A stretch of 64,000 nt of DNA from Pogonophryne albipinna (Eukaryota > Chordata > Actinopteri > Perciformes > Artedidraconidae). Positions 35,501 to 47,500 of this stretch are shown piece by piece. The stretch lies in NCBI GenBank assembly GCA_028583405.1, contig CM053246.1:6045620-6109619 (forward strand), written 5' to 3'. The notes beneath the pieces are model-generated. The model had not been told where the DNA came from and ran no database searches. It worked only from the letters and a program-made list of their open reading frames with translations. How positions within the stretch are numbered: the stretch's first letter is position 1; each line of letters begins with the position of its first letter. A program made the position numbers and the translations under genes.

Positions 35501-38500
35501 CTCTGAAAACTGAAAACTGGAACCTAGGCTCAAACTAGTAAATATGAAGATGGATTATCAGTAATCATTTCAAAGTGACACAGACACATTGGATTAACCA
35601 TTGGATTAACCTTCAGCAGTGTTTTTATCATTTTAATGCCATTGAACACAACTTTTGATCAGAACAACAGCTAATCTCTCCATGTTTCCTCCCTGACACT
35701 ACGTGTTGTGATGTCTGTTTTCGCTTCCCTTGTCACGAGTTCGGATCGCTCAGTGATGATACTAATATGTCTGGAATCTGTGGAATCTCAGCTTGCTAAT
35801 CGATATCTTGTTTATGCAGATACGATAAGTAATAAGGGTATTTAAGCCGTGAGTTTGGTGCTAAGTACGATAGCATTTTTTCGCTTAGGGCTCATTTAGA
35901 CGCTTCTTGTGAGACTTGTGTTTTGTTTCGGTAAAAATGGTTAGTATCATCAGTTAGCTGAGTTTCTTCCCGTTAAGTGAGTATGGAACATTAATAGTTT
36001 CATAAATGTTAAGAAGCCCTGTTTAAGGTTCAAGTATCTAATTATTGTCCCATGTGTTTCCAGGAGGCCCTGGAGTCAGCTATGGGCACCGGCCTGTGGG
36101 GACACGCTCTGTTTTTGGCCAGCAAAATGGACAGCAGGTCCTACACCATGGTGCTGAACAGGTGAGGAGAGTCATCTGAGACATGACAGATGAAGAAAAC
36201 TGTCCACCTCCTCACACGAGCGTCAATTAGTGAAGAAATACTCCCTCTCACTACATTTAGATCTGCTTTACACTCAGTCACAGCTACACTATTTCTGTCA
36301 CTTGTTTTATCCTCAGCTTCCTGTGTCTGTGTTAGCAAAGCTGAATAAATCACTTTAGCCGAAAACAGATACTGTAATAATGCGTGTCATCTGGTTCATT
36401 GTTGCATAGATTACATAAAAAAACGTTTTAATTGGTATCACACAATATATTTTTTATAATAAATATGGTAATGGTCTGCTGCCAATCAATACCTCTAACA
36501 ACTTTGGTGATTCCCTGATTTTGCATAAAGTCTCACCATTTTGTAAAAATAAAAGAATCTTGGTTTATGACCAAATTCTGAAAATGGTAAACATTACACT
36601 TGCTAGCATGTTAGCATTTTGACGATAGCAATAACCCCAAAGTTCCAAATTCCTTTGTGGAACTTAACATCTAAAAAATATATATTTTATGGGAGCTCGC
36701 CTCCATTGGACTCCTTTGTTTACTTCCAGAACATAGTGACATCACTATGTAATAATTGCGCTTCTATTGGCCATAGACTGTATATATAAATGGACGTAGG
36801 GTCCGTGATGTCACCCATAGGATTCTGCAGAGTTGCCGAGAAGCCCTTAGCAGAGGTGTGGACTCGAGTCACATGACTTGGACTCGAGTCAGACTCGAGT
36901 CACCAATTTGATGACTTTGGACTCGACTTGACAAAATCACAAAACACTTGCGACTCGACTTGGACTTGAACACCAATGACTCGGGACTTGACTTGGACTT
37001 GAGCCTTCTGACTTGAGGTGACTTGATCATTTAATTCAGAGGTCTCCAACACGCCGATCGCGAGCTGCCGCTAGAAGAGAAGACTCCCGTCGGGGAGAGC
37101 AGAATCTTCAGCCACTCCTACTCTTTCTGAGAATCCTTGCAGGCAGGGGCGGGACTTTATTTAGCTGGGCCACCATGCGGCCAATCATATGCGACACACT
37201 AGGATCATACCATTATGTGAAAGAAGGGTGGGGGGCACAGCAGGTGTAGTGGTACAGGCCAGCTGCACAGATCGACGGGGAGACGGATTGGTTACCTTTA
37301 TTTTGGTAACCACTCAGGATTTACTGTCAGAGGTGGGAGAAGTTCAGATCTTGTACTTGAGTACAAAAGTACCAGAGTGTAGGAATACTCGGTTACAATA
37401 AAAAGTCCTGCATTCAAAATGTTACAAGTAAAAGTACAAAAGTATTAGCATCAAAATATAGTTAAAGTACCACCTGCAGAGGGATCTAGATGCAGGTGTT
37501 CTCTTCCCCATAGAGACCGCCTCGCTGCACATTATCCCTTGCATAAAGATAGATTGTGGGTCCCTTACAACATGTTGTACACAGTGGAAATAAACATTCT
37601 GGTCACCTCAACATCAGGGATCTTATACATTAAACTCCTTCTGAATCAAACCGTCACGGTAGCCTTACCTTACTGTTCCCTCTTAAAATAGAAAAAAACA
37701 CGTTACTTTACCAGCAGAGAGAAAATGGATTATTAAATTATTAATGTGACTAATAAAGAGCAATTTGATTATTAAGTATTATTCTGTTGATCGATGTCAT
37801 TACATTTGGTGAAAAACACATAATGACTTGTTTATGACTCGTTTTGTCAAAGTTTAGGACTTGGACTTGACTTGAACTTGCCCAACCTGACTTGAGACTC
37901 GACTTGGACTTGAGCGCAAAGACTTGAGACTTGACTCGGACTTGAGCGTAAAGACTTGAGACTTGACTCGGACTTGCAAAACAATGACTTGGTCCCACCT
38001 CTGGCCCTTAGTAGGCGGAGTCGGCCACTAACGGCTCGACAGTGACGTCGATTTTAACTCCCGTCTGCTCCAGCCTGCTCCAAATAAGGGCAAAGAGGCG
38101 GGACAGGGCAGGACCTGCGGACAACGGACGTGAAATTCCAGACCTAGCTCAGGCTAAGAAGCTAAGCTAATATGCTCCCAGTATTAAGCTAACAACCCAG
38201 TCAACCCCGGTCATTAATGAAGGAAAAAGCCGAAGCTACGAGAAGCTAGCGTCAGGCTTTCTTCAATAATGACTTGCTGCACACTACCCCCTACTTAACA
38301 TATTAACAGGTTATACAGTCTATGGTTTGCACCCGTAAATAATATCTAATTAGTACACAAACATATAAGAACAATTGTGGCGTACATAATTCCTTTGGCT
38401 GCCACTACCACGTTACCTCCCTGCGAACAGCCCGCCGCAGTTATAGCTCCGAAGACCTATAGCTCTCCCGTCGGAGCTCTGTCCAACCCGTTAGCATGAT

Positions 38501-41500
38501 TAGCAGGTGTATGTTTTAGCTTAGCTCGTTAAACAGCAAATTAGCCGCGGTTGGTAGAGCTATGGCTCCGGCAGTCGGTAGACCTACCGACCGGAGCTAT
38601 AACGGCCGCCGGAGCCATAGCGGCTAATTTGCTGTTTAACGAGCTAAGCTAGACACTTACACCTGCTAATCAATGCTAACGGGTTGGACATATGTATATA
38701 TATTAATGCTGTCAAAATTATCGCGTTAACGGCGGTAATTAATTTTTTTAATTAATTGCGTTAAAATATTTAACGCATTTAACGCATGTGCAGAATGGCC
38801 CGCCCCATACATCCCTCCAGTGGCAGCGCCAGGGTATGGCTGGGGTAGGCTACACCCATACCAAGAAATGGCTTAGCCCCACCATGAAAAATGATGTTAA
38901 ATTAAGCAAAATTAAGTCCGCCAACTCGCGCCGAGAATTGCACAGACAGCAGTTAGTAAGATTGATTTCAATAGCCACTTGTCTGGAAAGACTGAAGAAA
39001 AGAAGCGGTTTTGAAAACTTTTGTCACGTAGTGATCGTCTTCTCAATAGAACATCTTTGATAATGTCTTCTGGCCAATCAGAATCAAGATAACGGCGTGG
39101 TGTTGTTACAGGAAGTCCCGACGGAGAATACTTTTGCTGTAGTACAGGGGTGCACATAACTGGTACGCAGGTTATGTGCGTAATCTGAAATGCGTACCGT
39201 CACTTGTGTCACAAAGCGCATTTGCGTACCGACGTACTTGTGAAGCTTTTCCAGAAGGCGGTTAGATCACCGGACGACAGAGTCGGTCTCCGTGTGCACA
39301 GACAGGCTGCTGTTAACGTCGGCCTGTACAACGGAATTGTGCCAAAACTACGCCAACCGGCTGCGGAGGGAGACTCCCCCCCTTCACTGGAGAACTGCGC
39401 TAAAACAGCTGATCACAACGTTCACACTCTGTGGTCACGAAGTACTCCACTAGCCCCCCCCCCGTCGGCTTTCCTGAAGTACTCCCCCATTGATAGAAAT
39501 CAACACGTAATGAATTAAGACCCCACGGTTTGATGATTGATAGGTGTGTGGGCTGTCTTTCATTTTGACACACAGAAAAATGTTATAATAAACATACGTT
39601 AAATGGATATATCCGCCTTCTTTCATTTATCTTTCCATTCCCACAACAATATACATAAAGAAATGGCATATTTTAGACATAGTTCGAATGGTGATTAATC
39701 ATGATTAATTCATTTTTAAGCTGTGATTAATTAATCGTTTGACAGCCCTAATATATATATAAAATATTACAATTATACTCACCGAAAAAAGTGCAAAAGA
39801 GACTTCTTGGAATGTCGGTTAGTATAATGAACCGCACAACAAGACATTTTAATGGTCTTATACTTAACAAAAGACACAAAATCCACAGACAGGTCTGTTG
39901 GGTCAAGTTCGGTAAATACAACTAGCAAAGCCTAGCCTATGATCCTACAGAGCTGACAAATTGCTGTTAGCCGACAGTGAGGCTCGTACCTGTCACTCAA
40001 AGTGACCACGCCATAATTTATGCATAACTTTAAGACTGAATATTAATTAAACAGATGAGTTGAGAAAAAATTCACTCCAGGATCCATAGACAGGAAGGGG
40101 GAATCTAACTATACTGAGAATAAAATGTTTTGAAACCACGATGTAAACATGTTTATTTCTGCTGTAAAGTTGGGCATTTTAACATTGGGGTCTATGGAAA
40201 TTGCTCCCTTCTGCAGACTGCTCCTACTGGCCACTAGATGAACTGCAGTTTGAGGCACTTCCTGATTCGCATCCCGGAAGTGGCCCAGAGTTTGCCGCTT
40301 GCTATTGGCTAGCGCTCCAACACATTGTACTTGATAGGCTAAGGGGCGGGACATCTATTATGGCGCGTTTCCACTGCAGCGGGTAGCTCGCTTTAAGCGT
40401 GCCGAGTCGTGCGGGGCCCGTTTTTGGTTGCGTTTCCACTTGGCCTAGTTTTGGCCCGGGGCTACTTTTTCACCTTTTTTCTGGCCCGACTAAATCGTGG
40501 TTCTAGGGCCAGGAACAACCAGGCTGAGTCGGGCTGAGTATGCTAAACTTGTAGCCCCCTGGCAAGGGGGCTACAAGTTAACATACTGATACCGGTTAGT
40601 AAAAACCATGAATTAATGCTTTGACAAGTCTGCAGACAGACGGCAGGCGAAAAACCCTTTTTAAAATGCGTGTTTTCTGAATGGAGCTTGGCTAAGCTAA
40701 CGTTATATATGCTCCGACCGTCCACACTCACAACAACGGCCTATACAGACATAAATAAACCAGCGACTGTATTCGCCATGACACAGGCAGTCTGTGGTTT
40801 GTACTTGTTTAACTTTTGTCTAGTTTCTGAACAGATATGAAGAGCTGTGAGCTCTGAGTGCCAAGAGCTAACGGCTGTGTTGTTTTTCTGGGGCTCTCAT
40901 TGAAGATGACGTCACGGCTCCGCCTACACTGCGTTACTATAGTAACTACCCCAGTTCCTAAACTGTAATGGAAGCGCAGCATTAAAGTGAGCCGGGCCTA
41001 ATAAGGCCTAACCAAACCGCGCGAGGCCGAGCGAGGCCTGCAGTGGAAACGCGCCATTAGTGGTTGACCAATCACAAAAGAGCCGGCCAGCTAACCAATC
41101 AGAGCAGACCGGGCTCTGGTTTCAGACAGAGGGTGAAAAGAGGTGCTGCAGCACAGGCAGTATGAGAAAAATAAAGACCTTTTTGAATATTAAAGCTGTC
41201 CCAGGAGAGGCCCCTTTAATAGAAACTCTACCAATGAAGCAATAATAATGTATTATTTCTGTGGGATCACAATATTTATTTCTACCTTGTTTTTCAGAGT
41301 TCATCTCTGCCTGTTATTTATACTTTACAGAAGGGTTGGGCAGTACATAACACCCATAAACACCTTCCTGCAGACTGTAAATCCTCTTGCTTAACGGCCA
41401 ATAGGATCATAGGAACTCCTGGGGGGGGGCTGACTGTATGTTCACTACTGTCATAGGCGGCACGTGAGGCTCAGGTTTGGGAAGGCTAAATAACTTTTTT

Positions 41501-44500
41501 TACCTGACGCTGCCCGCGTCTATAGAAAAGAGATCAACTCAGTGTGCGGAGTTTTAATCTCTCAAGTCATATTACAGGATAAAGGAAATACAGTTTAAAC
41601 TGCCGTATGCAGGGAAGACGCCGACGTGTCGCACTTATCATTCATATTACATCATCAATCAGATCATCGATCATATAATATCATAATATATCATATATTT
41701 CCTTATCTGAGTCAGCTTCTCCAGCCGTATCTGGCCGTGCAACACTTACAGTGTCACATACTGTATGCAGAAGTATTATTTTAAGCAACACATTAGGCTG
41801 ACGAAACACTCAACTCAAATGTAGTCAGATCCACTCGTGTCTTAGACGGGGCAGTGATATCATAAAACTGTTGTACGCTTTCAAACACTCGGTAGGCCTA
41901 GTTATTTTTTAACCAGTTGTTCTGTATTCACCTTGCAGGTGCAACTCTGTGGCTTGTATCCTGGATTATATGTTTAAGTCATGGATGTTTAAAGTTCATA
42001 TTTGTCTAATATTAGTTTACTTTTCATTAATGAAGTATGACGCTGCGCTGTCAGTACACTTGTCCCTGTTTGTGATTGGTCAAATGTAGCTAACCCCGCC
42101 CCTTTCACGTAAACGCGCTCTCAGCTGGTGAGAGAAACCCTGGCTTGATTTACAGAGTTGATAACCAGCGTCGTAGGACCGCTTAGCGAGATCTCGTTTG
42201 TTAGGGTTAGTTAAGATAACTCAAACATATCCAGGGCATGTTGAACTGGCTTCGTAGTACAGGGCACAGGTGGCTGCATAGCAGCGCGAGTCAAAGATAC
42301 AAACATTATTATATTTTTATTTTACCAGGATGCAGCAGTGGTGAGCCGTGACTTTTATACCTAGGCCCTCTGACCCCCCCCCCCCCCTTCCCTCGAAAAA
42401 AAGAAGAGATATTACGTCACAGCGTATACTTCAGCGGAATATCAAAACAGTGGTCCGAGGTGCAAAACGCATCAATAACAGCGACCCTCTACCACACAAA
42501 ACAACACCATTTATATAAACACCTATCATGACAGGGCACCCACAGCCAAGTAACAATTACAAATGAATTAAGTCGGCACGGCGCCCACATTGAAAATGAC
42601 TTAGGCCTACCTTTGATGATCAAATCACTTAAACACAAAGTCCATCCTCCTGTCCTTTTGGATGAAGCACTTGATGGCGGGTCATTCAGCTGATCCTTTG
42701 CCACTCCAGTTTATCATTGGAACTCAATCTTGAAAATGACTCGGTTAATCATTTCGCAACGATGTCATCACTATCAGTGAAGTGAGCCATCATGAACGAA
42801 TTTATGTTAATTATAAATCTATCGATTAGATTTATGATTCGAAAATGATAAAAGTAGGGTTGACATGTGGATATTATCCGTCTGAACAAAATGTGCATTT
42901 ATCTAACAGGTTCGTTTTCCACAGACCTTATTTCCAGCTATTTTCCAAAATCCTCTGGAGAAATCTCACTGCTTTCTGTCGAGGGAATCCGAGCGAAGCT
43001 TACTTCCGGGTTTTAGGACGCGTCACTGCACCACTTGCATAGACCTCACAGCGGGCGGAACTTGTCATAAAGTCCGCGAAAACAAAACCCGCCCATTTAG
43101 AGGGAAGATATGATTGGTCAATTGTACTGTCACTTGACATTACTCTCTCGATGAGTTACTATAGCAGGCCCTCTGTGAATGTAGAGAGGGACCAACAAGC
43201 TCTCCCGTCTTCACATAACTCGCAGAGACGGCATTTAACCCTTCACATTCCAACAGAAACTGAACAGGCAGATTCGAAGGATTTATTTCTTTGGAAATAT
43301 TATTTTACATACAATTAAATCAAGTTATTTTGGTAAAACTAATGAAAAATGTAACAACAACAAAATATATATAACTTTTTTTTTTTTTTATGTTTTAAAA
43401 TATTATTTTTTTAGAATATCTTAGGCCCTCACAGAGGGCCTAGAGGGCCCTGACGGCTCACCACTGGGATGCAGTGACAAAAATACTTAGCCTTCCCTAG
43501 CCTACAGTACCCGCCGCCCCTGACTACTGTCCCTATAGACTCTCTCTCATGTAACACAATCCATTTTACAGACTATTTTGGCAGCAGCCCTTTCTCTCTC
43601 AGCAGCACATGTCACTAGAGTAATGTTGGGGGGCAGGGTGATTTAATAATAATCAGCATAGTGTATCCCTTTATATATGCTCTTTATCTGTGATGGCTAT
43701 TGTCTAAGTATGGAAGGGTGAAGAAACTGAAGTTAAAATGTTTTTTTCCTTTCTTCTCTGAGGCCAAAAGAAAACTTTGTGAATGTGATGGACTGTAGCT
43801 ATGTTATTGACATGCATGTATCCTCAAAATACCTACACACAATGGTTTGTGGGGCCAATTGAGATTTATCACAAATCTCAGCCGTTACTGAGCATGTGTC
43901 TCTGTATGAACATGTTGGATGGTCTGTCTTCTGACCAGTGTTTATATTCTTATTTACTGTAGTATTACTGTTCTTGGAGTGATTCTTTCTTACCTAGGGA
44001 ACCCCACCTTACCAAAAAGGACAGGAGGTTATTGTCCTCCCTCCCAGGACTCATTCCTACTAAAACAACATCTGCACTGGGAAAAGGCATTTGAGTACGC
44101 AGCTCACACAGCCTAGAATCATTTTAATCTTTAGGAGGTGGATGCAATTAAAGTGATTCTAATCTAATAAGAAGCAGGCACATCAGAATCAGAAGGCCTT
44201 AATTCATCCCACGCCGGGAACATTAACAATATTACAGCAAAGGGACAGTTACAAGGCAAAAAGGAAATAATTCAATAGAGAGGCAAGCACACGTTAATAA
44301 AGAAAATCAAATAAGAACACATCCATGGAACAGAAATAAGTATCAGCATTCTAAAAAGTAAGTGAACAAACATATAAAGTACAGCAGGTGATAACTTTAA
44401 TAGTGTACAAAAATAGTGTACATCTGACTGTAATGTTGAAACATTTGTTATAATTCTGTCATTTGTTTCTGTTAAGTGCTATATTTTAGTCATTAAATAT

Positions 44501-47500
44501 GAAATTGTGTCATTGCTGCTGCTGCTGCTGCTGCTCTTGGAAACAACACTTTTGAATTTTTTTTTATGTATAAATAAAGGTGAAATAAAGTATCTCTGCT
44601 CTTCCGGCAGGTTCACAGGCCAGCTGACGGCCAGCGACCCCCTGCAGACCCTCTTCCACCTGCTGACTGGGAGGGTCCCGGCCGCTGCCCTGGTAACACA
44701 CACAGCATGAACTCTACACCCATCCCAGCGTTCACTTCTATTATATGACTTAGAAATGTCGGTCTGTAACTATTGTGTCTTCTTGGCAAGATACATTTAT
44801 AAATTGATTAAAGATTTGGTTAACTTTGAGAAAGAGACAAAAACTTCTGAGATCAATGTGTTTTACTTTCAAGATATAACCAACATTAGCCCTTTCCTTA
44901 AACTTATAAAGGCACCGATCTTACATGCATTGGTATTTCCTGTTATTTACTGCTTAGTCAGTGTATCACTTAATTTCTCAGATATTACATAAAGGTTATT
45001 TACCTGTGCTCTTTCACTATCTGCAGCTGGTATTTGATCAGGTTCTTGAATTTCTTAGAATTGAAGCCAATAAGATAGATATTATCAGCCAATAAGAGTG
45101 GTGATACTGATGCTCTGCGTGCAGTGCTGTGGAAATGAGAAATGGGGGGACTGGAGGCCCCATCTGGCTGTCCTGCTGTCCAATGAGACGGGAGATCCTG
45201 CCGTCCAGCAGAAGGCCATCGTCACTATGGGAGACACCCTCGGTACGTACAGATACGCTGACTGATATAAACGTTTCTGCTCAGGTATATGAGCTGGCTG
45301 TTCTGTGTTTCACTCCCCCTGCAGCCTCCAAAGGCCTGACACATGCGGCTCATGTGTGCTACCTAACTGCCGGGGTCTCCTTCGGGGCCTTCCCTCAGAA
45401 GGCGGAGAGGCTAGTGTTGCTAGGCAGCAGCCACAGGTGAGAGGGCCTTCATGCTATTCATCAGTCTGTCAGCCAGGTAGTCATATTGCAATTTCTATAA
45501 AAATGAAGGCAATACCAACGAAGCAAGACAGGTAGATGTCATATAATCTTCTTAATTTAGTTTTAGAGTCTTTGTGGATACTACATTATGACTTTTAGTG
45601 TGACATACTAAACTATATCATTTTTTATTATATTTTGATGCCAAAGAATACGATACAAATGTTAATGTCTAATGCCATTTTTGTTAGACTTTCATTAGTA
45701 TTACTTTGTAATAATAATATTAATTGTAATACACTGCGCCATCATTCTTTTTAATTTATGTTTAATGATATATTTAATTGCATACAATACTATGATTGTT
45801 TTATGGATAACTATATTATGACTTATTGTAACATCCTATTCTACGATTTTCTTAGAATTTTACATTGCATAATATACAATGACATATTATACAGCTCTTT
45901 CTTGCATAGGTTGATCTTTTCAACTGATTACTGTTTTATGACATTTTTATGAATATGGCAAATATATCACTTTTTATGACGTTTTCTTTGCATAATAAAC
46001 TGAAATGTTGTCAATGGAATCATATACGATGACATCCTTTATTTAAAATACAAGAAACTATTCTGTAATGTTTTTGATGATATATTTTTCTGCTGAATAA
46101 TATGCTACTACATTTTTTTATGGAATACTATACAATGACATGTTTTGGGATATATGTTTATGGCTCACTATGTTATGACATTCTTAAGGCTTACTTTACT
46201 ATGACATTTTATAGGACATTTTTAATGGCTTACTGTTAGTGTCTCCAGATATGATCTTACTTATATGTGTGTCCTGTCTCCTCTGCTCTCCTTCAGGCAG
46301 TCCTTTGAACACTTTGCCACCGACCTGGCCATCCAGTGCACTGAACTGTACGAGTACTGCCAGACCCTGGGGGGCAAAGGCCTCTCAATACCATCCTTTC
46401 AGGTAGCTCCTACTCACAACACACTGAGAAAAATGAAACGTTATTGTATTTTGTCAACAGATAAAACATGCAGTAATTGTTTAAGGTTAGTTGAAAGCAA
46501 TAATATTACGTTTAAATAAATAATTATTTTATTGCTTTCAGCTAACCTAATACAGTTATGTGAAGTTTGTTGACTTACATTTAATAAAGGGGTCCCTATT
46601 TCAGTTTGTTGCACATCTCACTGCTTTCTATAGAAAGTACCTATAAACAGTATATTCTCTCTTATCATTGTGTTCAGGTGTATAAGTTCCTGTATGCGGC
46701 CCGCCTGCTGGACTGCGGGCTCTCCTCTCAGGCCTTCCATTACTGTGAGGTGGTGGGCCGGGCCCTGCTCAGGCAGCGGGGGTCTTACTCTGTGCTGACT
46801 GGGGAAGTTATTAAGGTATTCACACATCCTCCTATAAACAAACCTATTCAATTCTAAATAGATGTACTATCAGTATGTGTCCTCTGTCCTGCAGCTGTCC
46901 GACAGGCTGAGGCACTCTGAGGGACACTTCAACGACACAGGGGTCAGCGGGGCGGGGCAGGAACCTGATTGGCTCAAACTGCTCCGTGCTCGCCACCACA
47001 GTTTACAGGTGAGCCTCTTCAAAGCTTTCATTTCAGAAAATCATGTATTCGTAAGTAATAGGAATCAGTTTTGGCTGTGAGGAATTAGGGGAATGTTAAG
47101 CGGCTGGCCAATATGAGTTGGACTGCCTTTAGATTATTTGTATTTTTAAAATTCTTAATATATTACATTTAGCTGTACATTTATGGCAAACTTGCACATG
47201 GTTCCTGCTAGGGCTGCACGATTTGGGGAAATAATCTAATAGCGATTTTTCTGACAGATATTGCCATTGCGATTTGCGATATTTGTTTTTAAGCGAGCCA
47301 CGGAAGTTTATTGTAAAATGTGGCCATATCTCCGGCTAGGAAGGTCGCATCAACGTGCTCCCGTCTCTAGCACCCCCGCAGCCCGAGCTACGAGTGAAAA
47401 AACTAAACTTACATGAAACTTACATGAAACTTCCATTGCGTTCCGTTGGTCAAGCTTCAGTTTAAGATTCACATGATAATATATTTAAAAAAATATATAA

